A stretch of DNA of 64,000 nucleotides, from NCBI GenBank assembly GCA_913009825.1, contig CAJVYQ010000001.1, positions 141,692-205,691 of the forward strand, read 5' to 3'. The notes under the pieces were generated by a model, which did not search any database, was not told the origin of the DNA, and saw nothing but the letters and a program-made list of their open reading frames with translations. The translations under genes and the position numbers were made by a program. Shown here in pieces: positions 9,475 through 18,866 of the stretch; the first letter of the stretch is position 1, and each line of letters opens with the position of its first letter. This DNA comes from an uncultured Deferribacteres bacterium (GTDB lineage: Bacteria > Zhuqueibacterota > JdFR-76 > DREG01).

Positions 9475-11211
9475 TTATCGTAGCACCATTACTTTTCTGG
9501 CAGTATAAAACTGTTTCGTTTTCATGGTTAAAAAATAGATTCCGGAAGCAACGGCGCGGCCGTTTTCATCTGCGCCGTTCCAGCGCACCTGGTGCCACCC
9601 CGCCGCGAACGCCCGGTTTGTGATAGTAGCGATGTATCTGCCGTTCAGATCGCGAATTTCGATCTTTACCGGTTCATATCCGGGAAGTGAAAATATCACA
9701 TCCGTTGCCCCCGTCACCGGATTGGGCCGGTTCTGCCGCAGTTGATAAGTAAACGGTGACTGTTGTACCGGTTCCCCGGCAACATCTGTCATCAGAGAAG
9801 AACTGATGTGAACCAGATTTTCAATGTTATTCGCCAGTTGCTTACCCGTCGATTTGGGTAAGTTCTTTTCCGGCAGAAAATAGGCGGTAAAACTTAGTTC
9901 CAGTGTGATATCGTCTTCACCGTAATTGCCGAAAGAGATGCCCTGATCGCCAAAAGATAGTTTAACATGACCGGAATCGCCTGTTTCATAGTTTCCGAAA
10001 ATACCGGAATCACACGGCGGTTTATTGGGAAACAAATCATCACAAAAATAGAGTTTAACATCCTGCCACTTTGTCTCTGTGAACGTAGTGTACGTGAAAA
10101 AGGAACCCTGCACCCCCGTATTCAGATTCCATTCCCGAATGGGCAGATCAATTTGGGTATTTACTTTGTCCGGAATACCATCGATGGGAATGCCGTTATT
10201 ATATTTGTTATAAAACACCATCCCTTTGGCATTTTCGTTGAAATCCCAGGACTGGCGCAGATTTTCCATTTTAATAATGATATCCGCGCCGTTAAAATAT
10301 TTTTTTAAATCATCACTGGAAATACTGGTCCCGCCCACAATCGAGCCGCTGAACGGATAAAATTTTGATACGACATAAAAAGGTGTGTCATCCGATCTGA
10401 AACTGCCTATTTGTAATGTCTGTATTGCTTGCCTTATCATGCGGACCACCGGTCTGGCTGTATATTTTGTCGAATCATGATACAGATACAATTGTTCTTC
10501 CGTCATATTCAATTCTATCGGGATAAACAGATCAATAAACCCTTTAAAGCGAAATTTCTGCGTGTCGAAAATATCCAACCCGTTCCCGCCGGGAGGCTTG
10601 ATGGTAATATCTTCGATCAGACCGTATTCTCCGATATCCACAGAATAATAAGCGGTTGACAGACCATCCTGTTCCGGAAAAGCCTCCATGTTGTACGGTG
10701 TTGGAACTTCTTCTGTGATTGTGGGTGAGCGGAACAGATAGCCGTAAAGCCGGTTGTTTGCATCGTCCGGATCAGTAATGATTATTTCCAGGCGGGGGTT
10801 GGTTTTTGCTTCTTCATTTTCGATCCATGATTTTGGCGGCGCCTTATCGCCCAGATCACGTATCATAAATACCAATTCATCATACAGACTCAACACACCG
10901 TTGTGATGATCGATATCCCATTCATCCGGAATGAAATAAAAAGCGATGGAATCACTCTGATTGAGCGGATCCAGTCCCGCAGTGCGCTCGTCAATCTGGA
11001 ACGGCATCATCTCCCAGGAAAGGCTGTCCTGATGGTAAGCATATAAAAATATTTCATCCACCGGGATGCCGTAAAAACCGGCAATCTTCTGAGCGGGCAG
11101 AATCACCGGTTCATATTGTCTTTTCTCTTTCAGCGTTTTCGACCCGGAAGGCAGCGCCATACCGAAGATAAAAAGCAGGATGAACAAAACCGATTTTTTA
11201 CGCCAAAACAT
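9475..11211 (-). CDS. T9SS type A sorting domain-containing protein, function unknown
   Basis: The ATG at 11211 was chosen because AAGGAG lies just upstream and it yields a clean signal peptide (MFWRKKSVLFILLFIFGMAL). The open frame extends 23 codons further up without support. The protein has 578 residues. The last 85 form a T9SS/FlgD-like Ig sorting domain: QNRPNPVTGATDVIFSLP, VKIEIRDLNGRYI, GWHQVRWNGADENGR, VASGIYFLTMKT, ending KVMVLR. Such domains send proteins through the type IX secretion system to the cell surface. The central 450 residues are beta-rich, without catalytic motifs I can name. It is divergent from gdhA. Confidence 0.8.
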   Translation of the reverse strand: MFWRKKSVLFILLFIFGMALPSGSKTLKEKRQYEPVILPAQKIAGFYGIPVDEIFLYAYHQDSLSWEMMPFQIDERTAGLDPLNQSDSIAFYFIPDEWDIDHHNGVLSLYDELVFMIRDLGDKAPPKSWIENEEAKTNPRLEIIITDPDDANNRLYGYLFRSPTITEEVPTPYNMEAFPEQDGLSTAYYSVDIGEYGLIEDITIKPPGGNGLDIFDTQKFRFKGFIDLFIPIELNMTEEQLYLYHDSTKYTARPVVRMIRQAIQTLQIGSFRSDDTPFYVVSKFYPFSGSIVGGTSISSDDLKKYFNGADIIIKMENLRQSWDFNENAKGMVFYNKYNNGIPIDGIPDKVNTQIDLPIREWNLNTGVQGSFFTYTTFTETKWQDVKLYFCDDLFPNKPPCDSGIFGNYETGDSGHVKLSFGDQGISFGNYGEDDITLELSFTAYFLPEKNLPKSTGKQLANNIENLVHISSSLMTDVAGEPVQQSPFTYQLRQNRPNPVTGATDVIFSLPGYEPVKIEIRDLNGRYIATITNRAFAAGWHQVRWNGADENGRAVASGIYFLTMKTKQFYTARKVMVLR

Positions 11212-11474
11212 AAACAACACTCCTTGTTGATTTTGAAATAGAATAATATGAAATATGAAAAAAATCCACAATAGTTCCAATCAAATGCCAATTTGACAGT
11301 TTTTTAACATGCGAACGATCCCGGAATAAAAAAATTGTCACATATCAAAAAAGTGCAAAAAGCACTTGATTATGACGCTAATCTCCATAAATTTATAGCG
11401 CATTATTTAGCAAATTCGATTTCAGGAAACTGAAATAAAAATGGAAAATTCTTAATCATTGTAAGGAGGATGAA

Positions 11475-12830
11475 ATGTCCAACGCAGTAAATGCTTTTAT
11501 GGAACAAGTTAAAGCAAAAAACCCCGGGGAGCCGGAATTCCATCAGGCGGTATTTGAAGTGGCTACTTCTGTGATGCCGTTTGTGGAGAAAAATCCCAAA
11601 TATCAAAAAGCCAAAATTTTAGAAAGAATGGTCGAACCGGAACGGGTTATTTTGTTTCGCGTGCCCTGGCTGGATGATAACGGTGAAATTCAAATTAACA
11701 AAGGGTACCGGATTGAGATGAACAGTGCAATCGGCCCCTACAAAGGCGGATTGCGTTTTCACCCTTCCGTCAATCTCGGCATCCTTAAATTTTTAGCTTT
11801 TGAGCAAGTGTTCAAAAACAGTCTGACTACTTTACCCATGGGCGGCGGAAAAGGCGGTTCCGATTTCGATCCAAAAGGGAAAAGCGATATGGAAGTAATG
11901 AAGTTTTGCCAGAGTTTCATGACCGAACTTTCCCGTCATATCGGCCCCAACACAGATGTCCCTGCCGGCGATATCGGTGTCGGCGGACGCGAGATCGGTT
12001 ACATGTTTGGCCAGTATAAAAGACTGCGCGATGAGTTCACCGGTGTTCTCACCGGCAAAGGATTAAACTGGGGCGGCTCTTTGATTCGACCGGAAGCCAC
12101 CGGGTACGGTTCTGTTTACTTCGCTTCGGAAATGCTCAAGACCCGCGGTGAAACATTAGCAGGAAAGAACTGCCTGGTTTCCGGCAGCGGGAATGTGGCT
12201 CAGTACACAGTTCAAAAGATCACTCAGCTTGGCGGCAAAGTTGTTACGCTGTCCGATTCCAGCGGTTACATTTATGACAAAGCCGGTGTGGATGACGAAA
12301 AACTAAAATTTGTCATGGAATTGAAAAATGCCCATCGCGGCCGCATAAAAGAGTATGCCGATAAATATAATGTTCCTTTTACACCTGCCGATCCTAATTT
12401 GGATCACAATCCCCTCTGGGATCACAAAGCGGATTGCGCATTCCCCAGCGCAACACAAAACGAAATCAACGAATTGGACGCCAAAAATCTGATTAAGAAT
12501 GGCGTTTACGTTGTCAGTGAAGGCGCCAACATGCCTACAACACCGGAAGGAATTGAAGTTTACTTAGACGCTAAAATTCTTTACGGCCCGGGTAAAGCGG
12601 CCAATGCCGGCGGTGTGGCTGTTTCCGGTTTGGAAATGTCGCAGAACTCTCTCAGACTTTCCTGGACGCGCGAAGAAGTGGACAACCGGTTACATGGGAT
12701 CATGAAGGCGATTCATGAACAATGTGTAACTCACGGTAAAAATGGTGATTTTGTCAACTATGTGAACGGTGCAAATATTGCCGGTTTCATCAAAGTTGCG
12801 GACTCTATGATCGATCAGGGAATCGTGTAA
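11475..12830 (+). CDS. gdhA: NADP-specific glutamate dehydrogenase
   Basis: This 451-residue protein is the hexameric class I glutamate dehydrogenase that makes glutamate from 2-oxoglutarate, ammonia and NAD(P)H in the cytoplasm. Motifs in order: YKGGLRFHPSVN (about 95), the catalytic-lysine segment PMGGGKGGSDFDPKGKSD (about 120-137), GPNTDVPAGDIGVGGREIG (about 158-176), the Rossmann dinucleotide site VSGSGNVAQYT (about 233), SEGANMPTT (about 350) and the C-terminal AGGVAVSGLEMSQNS. Length and motifs favour the NADP biosynthetic type, but cofactor choice is inferred. AAGGAGG stands seven bases before the ATG. It is a single-gene unit closed by a terminator at 12853-12890. Confidence 0.97.
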   Translation: MSNAVNAFMEQVKAKNPGEPEFHQAVFEVATSVMPFVEKNPKYQKAKILERMVEPERVILFRVPWLDDNGEIQINKGYRIEMNSAIGPYKGGLRFHPSVNLGILKFLAFEQVFKNSLTTLPMGGGKGGSDFDPKGKSDMEVMKFCQSFMTELSRHIGPNTDVPAGDIGVGGREIGYMFGQYKRLRDEFTGVLTGKGLNWGGSLIRPEATGYGSVYFASEMLKTRGETLAGKNCLVSGSGNVAQYTVQKITQLGGKVVTLSDSSGYIYDKAGVDDEKLKFVMELKNAHRGRIKEYADKYNVPFTPADPNLDHNPLWDHKADCAFPSATQNEINELDAKNLIKNGVYVVSEGANMPTTPEGIEVYLDAKILYGPGKAANAGGVAVSGLEMSQNSLRLSWTREEVDNRLHGIMKAIHEQCVTHGKNGDFVNYVNGANIAGFIKVADSMIDQGIV

Positions 12831-12852
12831 TTATCCTCCGTAAACAAATTAC

Positions 12853-12890
12853 AACGGGATGTTTCCGGCAGGAAGTGTCCCGTTTTTTAT
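12853..12890 (+). terminator. Rho-independent terminator of gdhA
   Basis: The outer arms AACGGGA and TCCCGTT and inner arms TTTCC and GGAAG form one interrupted stem with a GGCA loop, followed by TTTTTTATTT. It starts 23 bases after the gdhA stop. Confidence 0.85.
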
Positions 12891-12908
12891 TTGATTTATC
12901 GTCACATT

Positions 12909-13069
12909 GTAACTACTCAAGTATGCACCAAGAGTCAGCTGTAATTACGCTTCGACTCTCCGCCTGAGGCGGCCGGCTATTTTTCCGGCCTGAGCCCTTC
13001 GGCAAGTTCAGGATAAACTCAGTCGAAGGCTTTCTGCACATCAAACAATAAGCATACCTGAGTAGTTAC
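12909..13069. mobile_element. MITE-like insertion, family A, with 8-bp target duplication
   Basis: The ends GTAACTACTCAAGTATGC (12909-12926) and GCATACCTGAGTAGTTAC (13052-13069) are inverted repeats differing at one position. Both sides are flanked by the direct repeat GTCACATT (12901-12908 and 13070-13077), as expected for a transposition target duplication. The 161-bp unit has no coding capacity and holds inner palindromes, including complementary CTTCGACT and AGTCGAAG. A minimal relative is at 29202-29248. Confidence 0.75.
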
Positions 13070-13197
13070 GTCACATTTAAATATCATCGGTTGAAAAATC
13101 CCGGCCGCAATATTTTAACTGCGTCACTTAATCACTCCGTTTTATTTGCCGGGGCACCAATTATCGTACAATACCCGGTTCCGCAACAGGGCAAATT

Positions 13198-13230
13198 AAA
13201 AAAGGTCGGCAAGAATTGTCGACCTTTTTT
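13198..13230 (-). terminator. Bidirectional hairpin terminator below the 13260 lipoprotein gene
   Basis: AAAAAAGGTCG and CGACCTTTTTT form an 11-bp stem around an 11-base loop, so either strand ends in a T-run. It lies 30 bases below the stop of the minus-strand lipoprotein gene, which it most likely terminates. Confidence 0.7.
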
Positions 13231-13259
13231 GCAGATTCAAAACCAAATATTTCCATTGT

Positions 13260-14165
13260 TTATTTTTTCGGCGGCGGCGAAATGAGCTTCAGCCCGGATT
13301 TGGTTTCCTGTGTCATGGGGATCGTCATGTCGGTGGGCCCGCTGACGGCAATGGTTGCTTCCATGAAACTGTCCGAATTGGCTTTTACCAGAAGTCCTTT
13401 CTTGTAAGCAAAAAACCAGGTTGACTTGGTTTCCAGATCTCCTTCAAAGGACAATTGCGCGCCATTGCGTTCGCCGGAACCGTCCAGTGTGCCCTTTCCT
13501 TTGGTCTCAATTTTCAAACATGCCATGCCGTCTATTTCTTCATAACCGAGTAGTTTGTGTTTGGCATCCATCACCATGTGAACCTGCATACCGCCCTGCG
13601 GTTCGGTGCGTTCATCTTTGCTGGTCCACGTGTCGCCGATTTTCACCGGTTTTTTCGGCAAATCCGTAAAAACATCACGAAAATAATTTTTAACACTCTG
13701 TTTTCCACCGGCCATTTGTCCCATATTTATGGTGATGGAATCCACTCCGGAATATTCCAGTTCTTTTCCTTTGGGTGACGCCGTCAAACCGAATTTTTTG
13801 CCGATGATAGAAGAGAGATCGGGATTAATGACGCCTTGCTGACTGTTTACTTTTATACTCATGTCGTCAATGGTGATGGTTGTAAGAAAATTTTTCTGTT
13901 GGTTAATATCATTGATTTTGATGGAATATTTTGATAAAAAATCCGTTTTAGTGTCTATGGATTGTCCCATCATCTCCATGGATTGATTTACATTACCTGA
14001 TATTGTATATTGCAATATATCCCCTTTTTCCATCCTGTAATTCAGGATAAATCCGCTGTCGGCGCTGCCCCAAAACGCTTTCTGAGATGCACAGCCCCAG
14101 AGAATGAAAAGTAGTAAAATCATACTGCTGATGGCAATGTAACGATTTCGATTTTTGCTGTTCAT
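13260..14165 (-). CDS. DUF6263-like lipoprotein
   Basis: The 301-residue protein begins with a lipoprotein signal: MNSKNRNR, a hydrophobic helix, then the lipobox LWGCAS near residue 25. The mature part reads LNYRMEKGDILQYTISGNVNQ and later DLPKKPVKIGDTWTSKDE, TKGKGTLDGSGE and STWFFAYKKGLLVKA. This pattern (a property measured in a threshold form, then a GDTW motif) is typical of DUF6263-type bacterial lipoproteins of unknown function. It ends in a proline-lysine tail SPPPKK. It is transcribed alone, with a good hairpin downstream. AGGAGG precedes the ATG at 14165. The family assignment is from memory and moderate. Confidence 0.7.
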   Translation of the reverse strand: MNSKNRNRYIAISSMILLLFILWGCASQKAFWGSADSGFILNYRMEKGDILQYTISGNVNQSMEMMGQSIDTKTDFLSKYSIKINDINQQKNFLTTITIDDMSIKVNSQQGVINPDLSSIIGKKFGLTASPKGKELEYSGVDSITINMGQMAGGKQSVKNYFRDVFTDLPKKPVKIGDTWTSKDERTEPQGGMQVHMVMDAKHKLLGYEEIDGMACLKIETKGKGTLDGSGERNGAQLSFEGDLETKSTWFFAYKKGLLVKANSDSFMEATIAVSGPTDMTIPMTQETKSGLKLISPPPKK

Positions 14166-14381
14166 GTTTCCTCCTTTTTATGAGTGAACGCTCTCGGATT
14201 TAATTTAAATCCGATGTAACTAATTAATATTATATGAAATATAAAAGAATAAATATAGATGTTTTAATTCATATTACCTCCATTTTTTATTTTAAAATCC
14301 GTGTAAATCCGCGTTATCAGTGTCATCCGTGTTCTATTTTTGATTTGTTGCATTTTTGAAACCGAGAACGTTCTGAGTAAT

Positions 14382-14405
14382 AAAAGGCCGCTAAACCGGC
14401 CGGGT
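14382..14405 (-). terminator. Hairpin terminator of the M28 peptidase gene
   Basis: GGCCG and CGGCC arms (14386-14390 and 14397-14401) around a six-base loop are followed on the minus strand by TTTTATTA. It lies 50 bases past the peptidase stop. Confidence 0.55.
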
Positions 14406-14455
14406 TTTGTCGTTGTTATGCAGTGTTCTATTCTACACAATGTGCATCATAATAT

Positions 14456-16012
14456 TTAATTTTCCTTTCTCTGTGTAAATGCCGGCCTTTTTTTGTCAAT
14501 AGCAAGCCGCAGGGAAACTTTGGCAACCAATCTACAAATTTGTGCGATTCCTTCGGGAAAACATTTTTCCGCAGTGTCGGTGGGTTGATGGTAATCGGGG
14601 TGAAATCCGGTAAAAAATTCCACTGCCGGTACGCCTTTACGCAGGAATGAGGCATGGTCGCTCCTGCCGGCGCTGCTCTTCTTTGCCACAATTTTTAACC
14701 CAACGCCTTCATTTTCCTGGTTAATAATTTCGGCCAGTTCCGCACTTGAATATAAACCTTCCAGCTCCACTTTTCCGGAATCATTCCGACCGATCATATC
14801 CAGGTTCATGTTGGCAACCGTATTTTCAAGGGGAAAGACCGGCGCGGAATCCACATAATAGCGGGAGCCAAAAAGCCCTTTTTCTTCGCCGGCCCAGGCA
14901 CAGAACAGAATACTTCGCCGGGGATGGAGGTTGTTTTCTGCGAGCGTTTCGGCCACTGTCAAAATACCGACGGTTCCGGAAGCATTATCATCGGCGCCAT
15001 TGTAGATAATAGTATCATTTCGTGTTCCCAGATGATCGTAGTGGGCGCCAATGATAATTACCTCTTCTTTTAAAAGAGGATCGCTCCCCTCAAGCAACCC
15101 GACTACATTTTGAGTCGGTTTACGATCATAATTTAAATGGGTTTCCATTTTTATCTTTTTGCCGGGAATTTCAAATGAGTGAGGCTGTAAGCCGGTGTCG
15201 ATCAGAGTTTGAAGTTCCGCCATGGTTTTGCCGGTACCATCCAGCAAAAATTCCGCCAAATTTTTACCGGTTCTCACTGCGACAATTTTATTTTCCATTC
15301 TCTCTTCAAGCGTAAGCGGAATACCGCCTTTCGGGGAAATGCGCATCAGGGAAGGCCACGGATTGGGCGGCCGGCGAAAACGGTGATTGGGATCGGTTAC
15401 CACAATCATACCCGCGGCGCCGTGTTCCCGGGCGGAAATGGCTTTGTTTACCGGTTTGCTGAAATCGGTTAATTTTTCCCCGTCGAACACGCTGTTGGCA
15501 TTTTTTTCCTGCGGTTCGTGGGTGAAGATCAACACAATTTTTCCGCGCACATCAATCCCATTGTAATCATCATAATTGTATTTAGCGGCGGTGATTCCGT
15601 ACCCCGCAAATACAACCGGAGCAACGATCTGACGATTGGCGCTGAAATGAAGCGGCACAAAATCCTGTTTGATGTCGAATGCGGTCTCGCTGGAGTCGGT
15701 AATGATTGCAAAAGCGTTGGGCTGCCCCAGGCGGCTGTGCAGGACGAAAAATTTTTGAAAATATGTGCCGTTATCACCAGCCGGTTTCAACCCGTATCCG
15801 GCAAATTCTCCGGCGATGTAAACGGCGGCGGAATCCAGTTCCGGGCTGGGCGTATTTCGTCCCTTCATGGCATCGGATGACAGAAAGGCGAGATGCCGGG
15901 CTATTTTTTCTGCGGAGACGTATGCCGGCTCTTTTTCCGCAATGGGTTGTTGGGCAAAAATCAGCGCTGAAAAAATAAGAATGATAATCGAAGTAATTGT
16001 GGCTCGTTTCAT
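14456..16012 (-). CDS. M28 family metallopeptidase with PA domain (secreted aminopeptidase)
   Basis: The 518-residue protein has a signal peptide (MKRATITSIIILIFSALIFAQ), so it acts in the periplasm or outside the cell. A PA (protease-associated) insert spans roughly 130-260 (IDVRGKIVLIFTHEPQ, AREHGAAGMIVVTDP). The di-zinc M28 domain follows (about 300-505) with ligands in IIGAHYDHLG (His), YNGADDNASGTVG (bridging Asp), CAWAGEEKGLFGSRYY (catalytic Glu-Glu), NMNLDMIGR (Asp) and FHPDYHQPTDTAEK (His). All catalytic residues are present. Such enzymes release N-terminal amino acids from peptides. Its C-terminal extension is short and there is no sorting domain. It stands on its own operon. Confidence 0.92.
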   Translation of the reverse strand: MKRATITSIIILIFSALIFAQQPIAEKEPAYVSAEKIARHLAFLSSDAMKGRNTPSPELDSAAVYIAGEFAGYGLKPAGDNGTYFQKFFVLHSRLGQPNAFAIITDSSETAFDIKQDFVPLHFSANRQIVAPVVFAGYGITAAKYNYDDYNGIDVRGKIVLIFTHEPQEKNANSVFDGEKLTDFSKPVNKAISAREHGAAGMIVVTDPNHRFRRPPNPWPSLMRISPKGGIPLTLEERMENKIVAVRTGKNLAEFLLDGTGKTMAELQTLIDTGLQPHSFEIPGKKIKMETHLNYDRKPTQNVVGLLEGSDPLLKEEVIIIGAHYDHLGTRNDTIIYNGADDNASGTVGILTVAETLAENNLHPRRSILFCAWAGEEKGLFGSRYYVDSAPVFPLENTVANMNLDMIGRNDSGKVELEGLYSSAELAEIINQENEGVGLKIVAKKSSAGRSDHASFLRKGVPAVEFFTGFHPDYHQPTDTAEKCFPEGIAQICRLVAKVSLRLAIDKKRPAFTQRKEN

Positions 16013-16164
16013 TTGCTTTTTTCCCTTGATGTTTTTGTTTATTTAAAATTTTCCTGTAGATTCTACCCGATAAAAAATCGAATATTCAGATTAATCTATT
16101 CGGGTAATATGCAGGAGGGTTTCCCGTATTCTTTAACAGCATCATTTGTGATTGTGCGCCCCCT

Positions 16165-16947
16165 TCAAAAAAACAAAGCCAGCAGGGCAATAAAGAGCAG
16201 GGTATGAACCATCTCCAGCCAGCCCAGTTTTTTTACTGTTTTTATTTTAAACCGGGAATTCACTGCAGTGGCCGCCTGTAAAACGGCCGGGGCAAAAGCG
16301 ATCAGTAGCCCGGCATAATTATTGTATGATAAAGCGACAAAAAGTAAGATGACAAGCAGGAGAAAATGATAGCAGATCACACCGGCACGAAAATGATGGA
16401 ATTCAGTGTTATTGATATAATTCTGTTTCATACGGGCAATCTGGTAGCGAACGTACAAAATACCGCTGCCAAAGAAGAGGATGTTTATTAACCAGAGAAA
16501 AGCGGCAAACCGGGTAATTTCACCGTAAAATAGAATAAAAGTAAACGGCGCAACGGATGTCAGTCCCACGGTACCAATGCTTTGGGCCAGAAAACTGCGT
16601 TGTTTTTTAGCACGAATTAAAATGATTTCCGCAAGCAGGAACAGCGCCATAACCAAGCTGAGGGGCAGAATGAGCCAGTAGTCGGCCAACCGGGCAGCGG
16701 CGCAAAGCAGCAGCCAACCGGCAGCGGCGAAGGTGAAGAACGGCAGCCATGCAGAGAAAGATAATTTGGCATGCAATAAGTGCAGGAAAATATGGCGGGA
16801 AAAATAAAAAAGAACGACAGCAAGCAAAAACAGCAGCATGCTCCCATTCAGCTTGCCGGTAATTGCCACAACTGAAAAGAAGGAACCTGTTAAAAGTCCC
16901 CAGGCGCCGTGTTCTTTTGGTAAAAGATGTTTTGTTCCTTTTGCCAT
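16165..16947 (-). CDS. YwiC-like integral membrane protein
   Basis: The N-terminal KEHGAWGLLTGSFF is the signature of the YwiC-like family, membrane proteins of unknown function first named in Bacillus subtilis near nitrate-respiration genes. The 260 residues contain about seven to eight hydrophobic helices (for example 30-50, 70-105, 130-155, 185-215 and 240-260). There is no signal peptide besides the first helix. It starts 9 bases past the stop of the glutamine amidotransferase gene, so the two are co-transcribed, and the hemerythrin-PAS gene upstream is probably in the same unit. The link to nitrogen-oxide metabolism is suggestive given the island at 22-27 kb. Confidence 0.78.
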   Translation of the reverse strand: MAKGTKHLLPKEHGAWGLLTGSFFSVVAITGKLNGSMLLFLLAVVLFYFSRHIFLHLLHAKLSFSAWLPFFTFAAAGWLLLCAAARLADYWLILPLSLVMALFLLAEIILIRAKKQRSFLAQSIGTVGLTSVAPFTFILFYGEITRFAAFLWLINILFFGSGILYVRYQIARMKQNYINNTEFHHFRAGVICYHFLLLVILLFVALSYNNYAGLLIAFAPAVLQAATAVNSRFKIKTVKKLGWLEMVHTLLFIALLALFF

Positions 16948-16956
16948 TTTGTGGGT

Positions 16957-17652
16957 TTATTCACTCATTTTTTTGATGATAGCTTTACCAATTTTTTCCA
17001 GACCGCGGAGATACAAACCGGTCTGCGATAAAATTTTCTGCGGTAAACCGGCGTCCATTTTCAACAATTTCTCTCGATGATTCCTTACCCATGCCCGGAT
17101 TAAAACGGCATCCATTTCCGGATGAAACTGAAGCGCATAACCGTTTTCACCGCAGCGGAAAACCTGGTTTTTGTAGTTTTTCGAAAAAGCCAAAACCGTC
17201 ACATTTTCCGGTGTACCGAAAGTTTCATAATGCCATTCAAATACAGTCATTCCCGGAACAAAATTCCGGAAAAGCGGATCAGAAGCAGCCTCCGGTGTGA
17301 AATGAATTGTGTGCCAGCCGATTTCGGGTTGATCCCCCGGATAAACTTTTTCCCCCAACGCTCTGGCCATAATTTGCGCGCCCAAACAAATGCCCAAAAC
17401 GGGATGGTCCATTTTCAACCATTGTTCAACTACTTTGATCTCCTCGCTGAGAAACGGGAATCTGTTTTCATCGTTGGCGCTCATAACGCCGCCCATCACA
17501 AGCAGCGCTTTGTAACCGGTAAAAGATGACGGCATCACCGGCTGCCGCCAGAGTTGCAGAATGTCAAACGCCTGTCCGGTTTCCGTTAGCCATTTGAGAA
17601 TATTGGCCGGCTTTTCGGTTCCGGTTTGTTGCAGAATCAGCCATTTTTGCAT
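16957..17652 (-). CDS. Class I glutamine amidotransferase (GMP synthase-like, stand-alone)
   Basis: I chose the ATG at 17652 because AGGAAA lies nine bases upstream; the frame also allows an ATG at 17676, which would overlap the preceding gene by 8 bases. The 231-residue protein is a single GATase1 domain. The nucleophile elbow is LGICLGAQIMARALG (Cys near residue 89) and the catalytic His-Glu pair lies in ALQFHPEMD. Stand-alone members release ammonia from glutamine or act on gamma-glutamyl compounds; the acceptor is unknown here. It sits in a three-gene minus-strand run with the hemerythrin-PAS gene before it and the YwiC-like gene after it. Confidence 0.85.
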   Translation of the reverse strand: MQKWLILQQTGTEKPANILKWLTETGQAFDILQLWRQPVMPSSFTGYKALLVMGGVMSANDENRFPFLSEEIKVVEQWLKMDHPVLGICLGAQIMARALGEKVYPGDQPEIGWHTIHFTPEAASDPLFRNFVPGMTVFEWHYETFGTPENVTVLAFSKNYKNQVFRCGENGYALQFHPEMDAVLIRAWVRNHREKLLKMDAGLPQKILSQTGLYLRGLEKIGKAIIKKMSE

Positions 17653-17668
17653 AGAATTTTTCCTGCAA

Positions 17669-18625
17669 TCAGTCATCCAGTAATTTTTTTTCGCCGGTCA
17701 ATTTCTGAATGTTTCCGATCTTTTGCGTTGTTTCCAACGCACCCAAATAATTCCCTTCATCATCACGCACCGGAAAGTAACGAATATGAACCTTATCGCC
17801 CATGAAATCGATCCAGAATTCGGCTTCATCCATTGTGCCGTTTTTAAATCCATCAATTATTTTCTGAACCACGTGAAGACTCTTCTCCGGATGGCATTTC
17901 TGCACTTTTCTGCTTACCACGGAACGGGTGCGAACAAATATTTTCTCCTTATCCAGCCTGTTGAAATAAGCTACCATATCATCCGCATCCACAAAAGTCA
18001 CTTCGATAGGCAGGGTTTCCATGATTGCGTCAATCTGTTCATAAGTGAGATTATGGATGAGACTTTTCCGGGCTTTGCCGCCTTGTTCAACTTCGTCCAA
18101 CATCCGGTTGAACTGATCTTCCGCTTCATCACCGTAGTGTTCTCTGTTGAGCCCGGTAAAATTTTCCACCAGGCAGCGGTTGTCCTCTTCTGAAAAAACA
18201 CGTCTGCCCATGTTGTAAAGGACATCGTTTTCCTTCCAGATATGATTGGCGCGGATGTTTAAATACTCAAACACTTTCTCCTTGAAACCGATTTTCTCCC
18301 TTTCCGGCTGTTTCGTCAGGGAGGGCGCTTCATCGTTTAACTCGACCAGTAACTTCCTTTCCATATCATGTTCCAGCAACATAACGCGTATGGGGCCGTC
18401 TTTGGGAATCCCTCTTTCCATCAACAGCGGGAAAAGATATTCCTCTTCTTTTTTGTTGTGAATAGTATCGCCGAACAGAAAAAGGAAATCCACCGCTCGA
18501 CGCACCGAAAATATATCGATATCCCCAAATGGCAGTTTGTCTATTTCGCGTTGCAACACATCCATGGCCCGTTCGATCATTTCATGTTCGCCAACTAAAA
18601 TTTCATCCCATCTTTTTTCCTGCAT
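17669..18625 (-). CDS. Hemerythrin domain plus PAS domain protein (DUF438-related sensor)
   Basis: The 318-residue soluble protein has an N-terminal hemerythrin-like four-helix bundle (about 10-150). Its candidate iron ligands are in GEHEMIE, DTIHNKKEEEYLFP, LLEHDMERK and RANHIWKENDVLY. A PAS domain follows (about 195-305): IDAIMETLPIEVTFVDADD, KVQKCHPEKS and VRDDEGNYLGALE. Hemerythrin domains bind O2 or NO at a di-iron site, and DUF438 PAS modules often bind a cofactor, so a cytosolic gas or redox sensor is likely. There is no output domain. A paralogue with an extra N-terminal DUF438 lies at 25232-26476. AGGAGG precedes the ATG. It leads the operon with the amidotransferase and YwiC-like genes. 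Confidence 0.85.
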   Translation of the reverse strand: MQEKRWDEILVGEHEMIERAMDVLQREIDKLPFGDIDIFSVRRAVDFLFLFGDTIHNKKEEEYLFPLLMERGIPKDGPIRVMLLEHDMERKLLVELNDEAPSLTKQPEREKIGFKEKVFEYLNIRANHIWKENDVLYNMGRRVFSEEDNRCLVENFTGLNREHYGDEAEDQFNRMLDEVEQGGKARKSLIHNLTYEQIDAIMETLPIEVTFVDADDMVAYFNRLDKEKIFVRTRSVVSRKVQKCHPEKSLHVVQKIIDGFKNGTMDEAEFWIDFMGDKVHIRYFPVRDDEGNYLGALETTQKIGNIQKLTGEKKLLDD

Positions 18626-18767
18626 CTATTCCTCCAGGTTTTATGAATTTAAACAATTTTGTGCTGTTCCATGGTTTATAATTTGCACCATTCTTCAAGC
18701 TATTGGGCACAGATTCATGAATTTTAAGTATAAAACTAAAAAGCAGCAAAAATCCACTTTTGTTTTG

Positions 18768-18866
18768 ATCTTCAAATAGCCGGATCGCTTTTTGATAATC
18801 ATTTTTTGAATCGATATTAAAAAAGGAGAGCAATGAAGGATCGATCAGGTGGATCTCTTTTTCCCA
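18768..18866 (-). pseudogene. Remnant of a molybdenum cofactor guanylyltransferase (MobA-like) C-terminus
   Basis: The minus-strand frame reads WEKEIHLIDPSLLSFFNIDS and continues KNDYQKAIRLFED. This matches the C-terminal pattern of MobA-type proteins, where a phrase like DP..FFNINTPEDY.KA closes the protein. Nothing of the N-terminal nucleotide-binding domain (LAGGxSxRMG) remains upstream; a repeat block begins right there (about 18868). The call rests on about 30 residues, so confidence is moderate. Confidence 0.45.

Noticed and set aside
9475..11280. Longer N-terminus (start at 11280) of the T9SS-sorted protein
   Set aside because: The extra 23 residues lack a ribosome site and would bury the signal peptide; the ATG at 11211 has AAGGAG.
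14297..14336. ATCCGTGTAAATCCGCG-like stretch as a regulatory site
   Set aside because: Such sequences are common intergenic repeats in environmental genomes; nothing ties it to a regulator here.
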